From an uncultured Muribaculaceae bacterium (GTDB taxonomy: Bacteria > Bacteroidota > Bacteroidia > Bacteroidales > Muribaculaceae): 63,564 nucleotides of DNA. Numbering within the stretch: the first letter of the stretch is position 1; each line of letters begins with the position of its first letter. Made by a program: the position numbers and the translations under genes. Shown here piece by piece: positions 41,526 through 48,229 of this stretch. The notes below the pieces were generated by a model. It had not been told where the DNA came from, did no database searches, and saw only the letters and a list, made by a program, of their open reading frames with translations. The stretch covers positions 1-63,564 of the forward strand of contig CANQQE010000013.1 of NCBI GenBank assembly GCA_947625935.1. The letters are read 5' to 3'.

Positions 41526-41924
41526 ATGGAATGTGTTAAGGTTAAAAATATTGACGAGATTTTTAATAAGTTTTCTAAAGAAGAAAGAGCTAGATTATTT
41601 GAAAGTGAGTCGTTTGTGGATTTTTGTAAGGCCCTAGAGGAGGAAGAAAAGATGGATTATAATGAGATATTTTTTAAGTCTGTTGATAATTTATTGCAGT
41701 ACAGAGGTATAAAAGCTAGTGATTTTGAGGAAGATTTGGGACTTAGAAGAGGATTTATAGGTCGACATTTGAAGAAAAGGTATGATTGTGGATTTGATAA
41801 TATTATGAGTATTTCATCAAAGTTAGGTGTTCCGATTAATGTTTTGACTGATTCTGAGTTCTTAGATAGGGTAAAAATGGAGAATTATAGTAGAAAAATG
41901 ATTGACAAAATTTCTAAAAAATAG
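41526..41924 (+). CDS. Cro/CI-type HTH-like protein (paralogue 2)
   Basis: 132 residues from ATG 41526. Residues about 50-115 (IFFKSVDNLLQYRGIKASDFEEDLGLRRGFIGRHLKKRYDCGFDNIMSISSKLGVPINVLTD) match the product of 39175. A separate helical N-terminus of 45 residues is present. Being next to the iterons, it is a candidate iteron- or origin-binding protein. Confidence 0.6.
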   Translation: MECVKVKNIDEIFNKFSKEERARLFESESFVDFCKALEEEEKMDYNEIFFKSVDNLLQYRGIKASDFEEDLGLRRGFIGRHLKKRYDCGFDNIMSISSKLGVPINVLTDSEFLDRVKMENYSRKMIDKISKK

Positions 41925-41962
41925 GCAAAATGTGTCATTTATGGCACAAAAGTGTTAAAAAA

Positions 41963-41983
41963 TGTGCAATGAATGACACAAAA
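41963..41983 (+). repeat. Iteron copy 1
   Basis: TGTGCAATGAATGACACAAAA, followed by TGGCCTTTTTT. Confidence 0.85.
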
Positions 41984-42004
41984 TGGCCTTTTTTAACAAA
42001 ATCC

Positions 42005-42020
42005 TGTCATTGATTGATCA
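42005..42020 (+). repeat. Second-type origin repeat, copy 1
   Basis: TGTCATTGATTGATCA; similar to the reverse complement of the iteron core (TGTCATTCATTGCACA). Confidence 0.75.
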
Positions 42021-42069
42021 TTTTTGTTTTGACATTTTTTACACATCATCGTCAAAAATAGCCAAAAAT

Positions 42070-42090
42070 GTGCAATGAATGACACAAAAT
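42070..42090 (+). repeat. Iteron copy 2
   Basis: Identical 21-base iteron, again followed by TGGCCTTTTTTG. Confidence 0.85.
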
Positions 42091-42110
42091 GGCCTTTTTT
42101 GCACTTTTGT

Positions 42111-42126
42111 TGTCATTGATTGATTA
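42111..42126 (+). repeat. Second-type origin repeat, copy 2
   Basis: TGTCATTGATTGATTA, one base different from copies 1 and 3. Confidence 0.75.
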
Positions 42127-42260
42127 AAAATAAGTAAAAAATATGGTTGACAATTGTCAGAAAATTTTTGTCATTGACACGAAAAAAGTTACATTTTTTG
42201 AAAAAATTGATGACAAATTGATGACAAAATTGACAAATCAATGACAAGGGTTTTTAAAAA

Positions 42261-42281
42261 TGTGCAATGAATGACACAAAA
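42261..42281 (+). repeat. Iteron copy 3
   Basis: Identical 21-base iteron; right flank is ATAGGCAAAAATAG instead of TGGCC. Confidence 0.85.
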
Positions 42282-42302
42282 ATAGGCAAAAATAGCCAAA
42301 AA

Positions 42303-42323
42303 TGTGCAATGAATGACACAAAA
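42303..42323 (+). repeat. Iteron copy 4
   Basis: Identical 21-base iteron, followed by TGGCTTTTTTTG. Only 21 bases separate it from copy 3. Confidence 0.85.
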
Positions 42324-42344
42324 TGGCTTTTTTTGCACTTTTGT

Positions 42345-42360
42345 TGTCATTGATTGATCA
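42345..42360 (+). repeat. Second-type origin repeat, copy 3
   Basis: TGTCATTGATTGATCA, identical to copy 1. Confidence 0.75.
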
Positions 42361-42489
42361 ATTATGTAAAAAAAAACTTTTTTTTAAAACTTTTTTTAAA
42401 AATACACATTTTTGCTGATTTTTTAAAACAAAGTTGAAAAAAAAGTTTTTTTACACGTTTTATGACAAATCAATGACAATAGTTTATAT

Positions 42490-42520
42490 TTAGCAAAGAT
42501 AACTTCTTCTTTAATAGAAG
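42490..42520 (+). promoter_or_regulatory. Early promoter-like element upstream of the replisome gene
   Basis: TTAGCA, 14 bases, TTTAAT, AGAAG. A hairpin (AGAGG 42521-25 / CCTCT 42534-38) with a T-rich tail follows at once, between this element and the gene at 42572. Confidence 0.65.
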
Positions 42521-42549
42521 AGAGGGACTATATCCTCTTTATTATTTTA
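42521..42549 (+). terminator. Possible attenuator hairpin in the replisome leader
   Basis: AGAGG/CCTCT around GACTATAT, then TTATTATTTT. It lies downstream of the promoter-like element, not upstream, and so could attenuate the replisome mRNA. Confidence 0.45.
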
Positions 42550-42571
42550 TGCAAGCAGGAGGTAAAGCAAA

Positions 42572-45500
42572 ATGCTTAATTTTGTTAAAGTGGAAGTAAT
42601 GTCCGATGGAAGAAGACATCAATATATAGCTCCAAATTATATTTACAAAAAAGATGACATAATGATTAAAGGCGGAGATTTCTACGCTTATTATGATTAC
42701 GATACAGGACTATGGTCGTACGATGAATTGGAATTACTATCAAAAATAGACGACGATGTGAGTGTGTTTGCCGAGAAACATCCAGATATTACAGACATCA
42801 GATATTGCAATTCCTATAATGGAAAGTCTTGGCAATCTTTTAAAAATTACTGCAAACTTCATCCAGAACAAAATATGCAATTAGACAATAAAGTTGTTTT
42901 TAAATCTGAGAAGACTGAAAAATATGATTATGTAACAAAGAAGTTGTCTTATGATATGGAAGATGGAGAACCTGAAGCTTACAATAAATTAATGTCCGTT
43001 TTATATTCTCCTGATGAACGACAAAAAATAGAATGGGCAATAGGTTCAATAATACACGGCGATTCAAAATATATACAAAAGTTTATAGTACTATTTGGCG
43101 GGCCAGGAACAGGTAAGTCAACAGTGCTCAACATAATAGACGATATGTTCGAGCATTTATCCGCTAACGTAAATATTAAGGAAATTGCAAAGAGTAAATC
43201 TGATTTTGCTTTGGAATGTTTTAAGAATAATCCATTAGTCGGGATTGACCAAGATTCTGATTTGAGTATTATTAACGATAATTCAACTCTTAACACTTTG
43301 GTTTCTCACGAAATGGTTGAGATGAACGAAAAACATAAGAATAAATATTCTATGAGGATGAACACATTTATATTTGCAGGAAGCAATAAGCCGGTTCAAA
43401 TAACAGACAGTAAATCAGGATTATTGAGAAGACTTATAGATGTACAACCAACAGGCAACAAAATACCAACGAAAGAATACGTAAGGCTGGTTAAAGAAAT
43501 ACATAATGAAAGAGGAAAAATAGCTAGAAAATGTCTTGATATTTATGAGAAACTCGGAAAGTATTATTATATGAATTATATTCCAATGTCTATGGTGAGT
43601 ATGACAAATCATCTGTATAATTTTATAATGGATGACTTCGAGTTCTTCACAAATAATTCAGAAATAATGCCATTAGTTTCTGCGTGGGAACGTTATAAAA
43701 GATATACAGAAGATTCAAAAATTGCTTATACCTTAAACAAGCAAAAGTTCAAGTATGAATTAATGGATTACTACGAAGAGTTCAAAGACAGGTATGGCAC
43801 CCAGGTTAATGTATACTTAAATCTCAAAAAAGACAAGTTTAATTACTCAACAGACAAACCAGAATTAATAGCAGACCCAGTTAAAGACAAGCGAGAGTAC
43901 AATAACGGCTGGCTTAAGTTTAGTGATGAGTACGAATCAGAGTTTGATGATATTTTTAAAGATTGTCCAGCTCAGTATTCTACTACAGGTCCAGAGAAGA
44001 AACCCGTTGGAAGATGGGACAGATGTAAAACAACCTTGGCGGAAATTGATACAAGAATATTGCATTATGTTAGAGTTCCAGAAAATCTAATAACAATTGA
44101 CTTCGATATAAAAAACGAGAAAGGGGAGAAAGATTATGAACTAAATTTTGAAGAGGCTTTGAAGTGGCCTCAGACGTATGCAGAACTTAGTCAAAGTGGC
44201 CAAGGAATTCATTTGCATTATTACTACAATGGTAACATAGATGAACTTAAAAAATTGTTTAAGAAAGACGTTGAAATTAAAGTATCAAAAGGAAATAGTG
44301 CTTTAAGGCGTCGTTTAACAAAATGTAATGATATTCCAATAGCCACAATAACTTCAGGACTTCCATTAAAAGAAAGGAGTAGTAATATGCTAGATGAGTT
44401 TGTAGTGTCATCTGAGAGACAGATCAGAACAATGATCGAGAAGAATCTCAGGAAAGAATACCACGCGAATACAACACCGTCGATAAATTATATTTACAAA
44501 ATTTTGGAAGATGCTTATAGCAGCGGCCTGATTTATGATGTATCGGATATGAGAAATGATATTCTTATGTTTGCTTTACAAAGTACTAATCAAGCACAAT
44601 ATTGTCTAAAGTTAGTCAGCAAAATGAAATTTAAAAGTGAAGAAGAGGGGGAGAACTCAGAAAGGTATCAGAAGATAAATGGGAGTGAGCCTCCAATAGT
44701 CTTCTTTGATATTGAGATATTTCCTAATCTCTTTATTGTTTGTTATAAGAAGCAAGGTGACGGAAACAAAGTCGAAAAATTAATAAATCCTAAACCAGAT
44801 GCAATAGAGAAACTGACGAAGATGAGACTTATAGGATTTAACAACAGAAATTATGACAATCATATTCTCTACGCAGCAATGATGGGATATTCTGTTGAAC
44901 AGCTTTATAATTTGAGTCAAAGGATTATCGTGGACGAAGATAAAGATGCCAAGTTCAGAGAAGCTTATAATCTTTCTTATAGTGATGTTTATGATTTCTT
45001 ATCATCAGGTAATAAGATGAGCCTTAAGAAATGGGAAATACAGCTGGGTATACATCATCAGGAGTTTGGTTACAGGTGGGACGAGCCAGTTCCGGAAGAC
45101 AAATGGAAAGAAGCAGCTGATTATTGTGCTAATGATGTTGTCGCAACAGAAGCTACGTTCAATGCAAATCACGCAGATTGGTTAGCTAGGAATATATTAG
45201 CGGATATTGCTGGAATGACTGTTAATGACACGACTAATACCCTGACTACAAAAATTATTATAGGAGACGACAGAGATCCCTGGAGTAAGTATATTTACAC
45301 AGATTTAAGTACTATATTTCCGGGTTATAGATTCGACCCTTATGGAATACCAAAAGAAGAGTACAATGACGGAACGAAGATTGTTGCCGGAAAGAGTATT
45401 TATATGGGTGAGGATCCAGGAGAAGGCGGTTATGTTTATGCAGAGCCCGGGATATATTATAACGTAGCTTTGCTGGATATAGCATCAATGCATCCAAATA

Positions 45501-46558
45501 GTCTTATACAGCTTAATCTATTTGGCGACGAGTATACAATGAGATTTAGTGAGATTGTTAGGGCAAGGCTGTTAATTAAACACAAAGAATACGACGAAGC
45601 TAAGAAAATATTGGACGGAAAGTTGGCAAAATATCTTGACAATCCTGACGAAGCTAAGGCTTTGGCAAATGCTTTGAAGACAGCTATTAATTCTGTTTAT
45701 GGTTTGACATCAGCGAAATTTAAACATAAGCTTAAGGATCCAAGGAATATTGATAACATTGTGGCTAAGCGTGGGGCTTTGTTTATGATTAACTTAAAAC
45801 ACAAAGTTCAAGAAATGGGGTATACGGTTGTTCATATAAAGACGGATTCTATAAAGATTGCAAATGCCGACGAGAAGATAATTAAATTTGTAATGGATTA
45901 CGGGAGAGAATATGGCTATACGTTCGAACACGAAGCCACTTACGAGAGAATCTGCTTAGTCAATGAATCAACTTATATTGCCAAAGACGCAGCTGATGGG
46001 CATTGGACAGCAACAGGAACTCAATTCCAAGTTCCTTATGTTTTTAAGAGTTTGTTTTCAAAAGAGCCTATTACGTTTGAGGATTTGTGTGAAACCAAGA
46101 CAGCAACAACGGCTCTATATTTGGATTATAACGAAGACAAAGACTTGCCGTTTGTTGACGACGAAAGTGAAAAACACGACTACAGATTTATTGGACGTGT
46201 TGGAAGCTTCTGTCCGGTGGTAGATGGTGCTGGTGGAGGAATTCTGTTAAGACAAGATACAAACGATCCTAATAAATTCTCGGCGGTACAGGGAACAAAG
46301 AAGAAACACACGAAGAATGACGTCTATAGATTTCTAGAAGCAGAGACTGTCATAAAACTCGGGTTGAAAGACAAGATAAATCAAGGATATTTTATAGACT
46401 CGGCAGAAGAAGCAATAGAAACTATAAACAAGTTTGGAGACTTTGATGAGTTTGTAGGTAACAAGGATTTTGTGAAAATACCAGACAGTATACCAGAGGA
46501 TGTGGAAGCTATGGACTTTGAACAATATATGAACAGTCCGATGGTTAGTGTGGCATAA
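42572..46558 (+). CDS. Fused SF3 helicase - PrimPol - family B DNA polymerase
   Basis: 1328 residues. SF3 (D5-type) helicase: Walker A G176-T184 with K182, acidic B motif near D226, motif C S271-N272, arginine pair near 285. Archaeo-eukaryotic primase: D510-F-D512 and SGQGIHLH (S542-H549). A PriCT-like helical part covers about 606-695. Family B polymerase: Exo I D713-I-E715, Exo II GFNNRNYDNH, Exo III YCANDVVATE, motif A D969-IASMHP, motif B K1036TAINSVYG, motif C K1090-T-D1092-S. All three activities look intact. Helicase before primase is the reverse of the usual order. An in-frame ATG with a good ribosome binding site at 44387 could also yield a polymerase-only product. It is the likely self-sufficient replisome of the phage, acting at the iteron region upstream. 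Confidence 0.88.
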   Translation: MLNFVKVEVMSDGRRHQYIAPNYIYKKDDIMIKGGDFYAYYDYDTGLWSYDELELLSKIDDDVSVFAEKHPDITDIRYCNSYNGKSWQSFKNYCKLHPEQNMQLDNKVVFKSEKTEKYDYVTKKLSYDMEDGEPEAYNKLMSVLYSPDERQKIEWAIGSIIHGDSKYIQKFIVLFGGPGTGKSTVLNIIDDMFEHLSANVNIKEIAKSKSDFALECFKNNPLVGIDQDSDLSIINDNSTLNTLVSHEMVEMNEKHKNKYSMRMNTFIFAGSNKPVQITDSKSGLLRRLIDVQPTGNKIPTKEYVRLVKEIHNERGKIARKCLDIYEKLGKYYYMNYIPMSMVSMTNHLYNFIMDDFEFFTNNSEIMPLVSAWERYKRYTEDSKIAYTLNKQKFKYELMDYYEEFKDRYGTQVNVYLNLKKDKFNYSTDKPELIADPVKDKREYNNGWLKFSDEYESEFDDIFKDCPAQYSTTGPEKKPVGRWDRCKTTLAEIDTRILHYVRVPENLITIDFDIKNEKGEKDYELNFEEALKWPQTYAELSQSGQGIHLHYYYNGNIDELKKLFKKDVEIKVSKGNSALRRRLTKCNDIPIATITSGLPLKERSSNMLDEFVVSSERQIRTMIEKNLRKEYHANTTPSINYIYKILEDAYSSGLIYDVSDMRNDILMFALQSTNQAQYCLKLVSKMKFKSEEEGENSERYQKINGSEPPIVFFDIEIFPNLFIVCYKKQGDGNKVEKLINPKPDAIEKLTKMRLIGFNNRNYDNHILYAAMMGYSVEQLYNLSQRIIVDEDKDAKFREAYNLSYSDVYDFLSSGNKMSLKKWEIQLGIHHQEFGYRWDEPVPEDKWKEAADYCANDVVATEATFNANHADWLARNILADIAGMTVNDTTNTLTTKIIIGDDRDPWSKYIYTDLSTIFPGYRFDPYGIPKEEYNDGTKIVAGKSIYMGEDPGEGGYVYAEPGIYYNVALLDIASMHPNSLIQLNLFGDEYTMRFSEIVRARLLIKHKEYDEAKKILDGKLAKYLDNPDEAKALANALKTAINSVYGLTSAKFKHKLKDPRNIDNIVAKRGALFMINLKHKVQEMGYTVVHIKTDSIKIANADEKIIKFVMDYGREYGYTFEHEATYERICLVNESTYIAKDAADGHWTATGTQFQVPYVFKSLFSKEPITFEDLCETKTATTALYLDYNEDKDLPFVDDESEKHDYRFIGRVGSFCPVVDGAGGGILLRQDTNDPNKFSAVQGTKKKHTKNDVYRFLEAETVIKLGLKDKINQGYFIDSAEEAIETINKFGDFDEFVGNKDFVKIPDSIPEDVEAMDFEQYMNSPMVSVA
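44372..44389 (+). promoter_or_regulatory. Internal ribosome binding site and ATG in the replisome gene
   Basis: GAAAGGAG at 44372-44379 is followed 7 bases later by in-frame ATG 44387 (residue 606). It would give a 723-residue protein with the primase helical linker and the complete polymerase. Confidence 0.45.
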
Positions 46559-46559
46559 A

Positions 46560-46590
46560 TTAGCAAATATATTTACTCCTAATATAGAAA
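46560..46590 (+). promoter_or_regulatory. Early promoter-like element
   Basis: TTAGCA, 14 bases, TAATAT, AGAAA, beginning two bases after the replisome stop codon. Confidence 0.65.
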
Positions 46591-46601
46591 GGAGTGATAA
46601 T

Positions 46602-46832
46602 ATGACAGTAGCAAATGTTATGAATATTGTTAAAGAAATGCGAAATCAAATTCAACAAATGAACAGAGGAGAATTAAAAGAATTAATAAAAGGATTTGAG
46701 GATATGTATTCAAATTTTGAAAATGATAATTCTCTAAAGTTTATTCAGAAATTGAATTGCAAATTTTCTAAGATAGTGTTTTTAGATTATGCTAAGGATA
46801 TTTACAGAAAGAAATATGGAGAGCTGGGTTAA
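46602..46832 (+). CDS. Small helical early protein
   Basis: 76 residues from ATG 46602 after GAAAGGAGTGAT. All-helical and charged (VANVMNIVKEMRNQIQQMNRGELKELIKGFEDMY). No family recognised. Confidence 0.55.
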   Translation: MTVANVMNIVKEMRNQIQQMNRGELKELIKGFEDMYSNFENDNSLKFIQKLNCKFSKIVFLDYAKDIYRKKYGELG

Positions 46833-46850
46833 ACCTGGCTCTTTATTATT
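46821..46850 (+). terminator. Intrinsic terminator
   Basis: GAGCTGGGT pairs with ACCTGGCTC (with G-T pairs) around TAA, then TTTATTATT. Confidence 0.7.
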
Positions 46851-46879
46851 CGTAAAGAAATACCCTCTTATAATAGAAA
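46849..46879 (+). promoter_or_regulatory. Early promoter-like element
   Basis: TTCGTA, 14 bases, TATAAT, AGAAA; one mismatch to TTCGCA. Confidence 0.7.
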
Positions 46880-46911
46880 CTATAAACTTTTATTTTAAGG
46901 AGGTAATAACT

Positions 46912-47163
46912 ATGTTAAATTATGGATTGGAAGAAACTATCAAAGCGATAGATTCAATGGAGGATTATGAGATTGAATCTTTCTTGAATAATTGGGAAAA
47001 AATTATAGAGAAAGAAAGAACTTATAATGAACTATTGGACGATATTGGAAGATTTGGTTACTTCCAGTATAAGACGCTGGTTATATGCCACGCGAGAAGA
47101 GTTTTAAGTGAAATGTATTTAAAAAGAAGAGAGGAAGAAATTAAAAAAGAAATTAAAGGTTGA
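46912..47163 (+). CDS. Small helical early protein
   Basis: 83 residues from ATG 46912 after AAGGAGGT. Helical and charged (YGLEETIKAIDSMEDYEIESFLNNWEKIIEKERTYNELL). No family recognised; similar in type to the product of 46602. Confidence 0.55.
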   Translation: MLNYGLEETIKAIDSMEDYEIESFLNNWEKIIEKERTYNELLDDIGRFGYFQYKTLVICHARRVLSEMYLKRREEEIKKEIKG

Positions 47164-47186
47164 GCCTTGTGCTCTTCCTTTTTTTT
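47155..47186 (+). terminator. Intrinsic terminator
   Basis: AAAGG...CCTTT with inner GAGC/GCTC, then TTTTTT. Confidence 0.75.
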
Positions 47187-47215
47187 CGCAAAATAATACT
47201 TTCTTATAATAGAAA
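47185..47215 (+). promoter_or_regulatory. Early promoter-like element (near consensus)
   Basis: TTCGCA, 14 bases, TATAAT, AGAAA, joined to the preceding T tract. Confidence 0.75.
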
Positions 47216-47242
47216 ACAATATTTTAAGGAGGTATTTATAAT

Positions 47243-47446
47243 ATGAAAAATCTTGTTATATTACTGTTAGGAGCTTTTAGTATTGGTTGTATAATCAGCT
47301 TTATGGTTGTTAACAACCCGAAATTCGAAAAAGGGTTGGAAAACAAAATAAAAGCAGAATTCGTACAGCAATATGAAGACACTGTTGAAACAGTGGAAAA
47401 TGAGGAAATATTATATGAAACAATATTGTATGAAGAAATAAGATAA
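47243..47446 (+). CDS. Membrane-anchored acidic protein
   Basis: 67 residues: N-terminal membrane helix (NLVILLLGAFSIGCIISFMVV), then an acidic tail (EKGLENKIKAEFVQQYEDTVETVENEEIL). Confidence 0.55.
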   Translation: MKNLVILLLGAFSIGCIISFMVVNNPKFEKGLENKIKAEFVQQYEDTVETVENEEILYETILYEEIR

Positions 47447-47457
47447 TTAAAAATATT

Positions 47458-47488
47458 GAGTTGGGTTTTATCCCGACTCCTTATTTTT
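47458..47488 (+). terminator. Intrinsic terminator
   Basis: GAGTTGGG/CCCGACTC around TTTTAT, then CTTATTTTT. Confidence 0.8.
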
Positions 47489-47517
47489 CGCAAAAGTTTC
47501 CTGTTATTTAATGGAAA
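47487..47517 (+). promoter_or_regulatory. Early promoter-like element upstream of the tRNA-like RNA
   Basis: TTCGCA, 14 bases, TTTAAT, GGAAA. Transcripts starting just downstream would open with the tRNA-like fold at 47527. Confidence 0.7.
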
Positions 47518-47526
47518 CAAACTTCA

Positions 47527-47613
47527 AATGAATTTTGAAATGGTTGTAGTGGTATACGCATTTAATGCAAATTAAATGTTCGAGTTCAACTCTCGAAACT
47601 ATTTCAATTCATT
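47527..47613 (+). tRNA. tRNA-like RNA (Cys GCA-type) with extended acceptor stem
   Basis: Core 47537-47605: acceptor GAAATGG/CTATTTC, D arm TGTA-GTGGTA-TACG, anticodon-type arm with GCA in the context ATGCAAA, and a canonical T arm TCGAG-TTCAACT-CTCGA. It is odd in three ways. The anticodon loop is 8 bases (or the arm closes as CATTTAAT/ATTAAATG over GCAA). The variable region is only 1-2 bases. The acceptor continues outward as AATGAATT/AATTCATT past a TT bulge. No CCA is encoded. It may be a degenerate tRNA or a tRNA-like 5' leader of the gene at 47652. Confidence 0.5.
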
Positions 47614-47651
47614 ATATTTTTCCAAAAATTTTAAGTAAAGGAGATTTAACT

Positions 47652-48131
47652 ATGGAAGAAAGAAAAGTAACTAAAAACATTGTTCTTGAAAACGCGAGAA
47701 TCATTTTCAAAAATTTCTCTGGAAAGAAGACGGATTACAATGACGAAGGCAACAGGAACTTTGGAGTTCTGATTCCAGATGATATTGTGGACGACTTAAT
47801 ATCTGATGGCTGGAAAGTAAAGTTCAGGCCGCCAAGAGAAGACGACCCAGAACATTACGAGCAGCCTTGGCTTCCTGTGAAGGTTAAGTTCGGACAATAT
47901 CCTCCCGAAGTTTGGATGGTCACAAGAAAGGGCAGAGTTGAATTAAATGAAGACACAATAGGTCAGCTTGATTACGCTAGACTTGACGGATGTGATATTG
48001 TAATAAGACCTTATAACTATCCAGCTTTAGCAGGAAGACCGGCAGGTGTGTCAGCGTATCTCAAAACATTATATGCAACACTTTCGGAAGGAGACTTCGA
48101 AGACAAGTACGGAAGTATGCAAATTTTGTAA
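47652..48131 (+). CDS. SSB-like (OB-fold type) single-stranded DNA-binding protein
   Basis: 159 residues from ATG 47652 after AAAGGAG; the longer frame upstream runs through the tRNA-like element. VLENARIIFKNFSGKKTDYNDEGNRNFGVLIPDDIVDDLISDGWKVKFRPP is the start of a family found beside phage replication genes. The beta pattern and acidic C-terminus fit an OB-fold SSB. Assignment is from pattern and neighbours. Confidence 0.6.
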   Translation: MEERKVTKNIVLENARIIFKNFSGKKTDYNDEGNRNFGVLIPDDIVDDLISDGWKVKFRPPREDDPEHYEQPWLPVKVKFGQYPPEVWMVTRKGRVELNEDTIGQLDYARLDGCDIVIRPYNYPALAGRPAGVSAYLKTLYATLSEGDFEDKYGSMQIL

Positions 48132-48147
48132 TAAGGAGTAAAGAAAA

Positions 48148-48225
48148 ATGGATTTTGAGAATTGGCAACTTATTATACTTATTATAGTTTGCATCGTTTG
48201 TATAGTTATATTTGATAGGGGATGA
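48148..48225 (+). CDS. 25-residue membrane peptide
   Basis: MDFENWQLIILIIVCIVCIV, then IFDRG: one membrane helix, behind AAGGAGTAAAG. Its end overlaps the ribosome binding site of the helicase gene. Confidence 0.5.
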   Translation: MDFENWQLIILIIVCIVCIVIFDRG

Positions 48226-48229
48226 TTGT

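Larger units (their letters stand above)
41925..42489 (+). other. AT-rich iteron region, probable replication origin
   Basis: No gene in this stretch. It carries four copies of TGTGCAATGAATGACACAAAA, three of TGTCATTGATTGAT(C/T)A in near-inverted orientation, several TTGATGACAAA-like repeats around 42208-42245, and long A/T runs near 42365-42455. It lies between a putative DNA-binding gene and the replisome gene. This is the usual make-up of an iteron origin; function inferred. Confidence 0.6.

Noticed and set aside
41925-42489. Repeats near the origin as a CRISPR array
   Set aside because: Repeat spacing is irregular (from 21 to about 170 bases), the repeats come in two families and the sequence between them is AT-rich and partly repeated. 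No cas genes are present.
47565-47651. Longer N-terminus for the SSB-like protein
   Set aside because: It would run through the 3' half of the tRNA-like structure. ATG 47652 has a clear AAAGGAG site and begins the conserved sequence.
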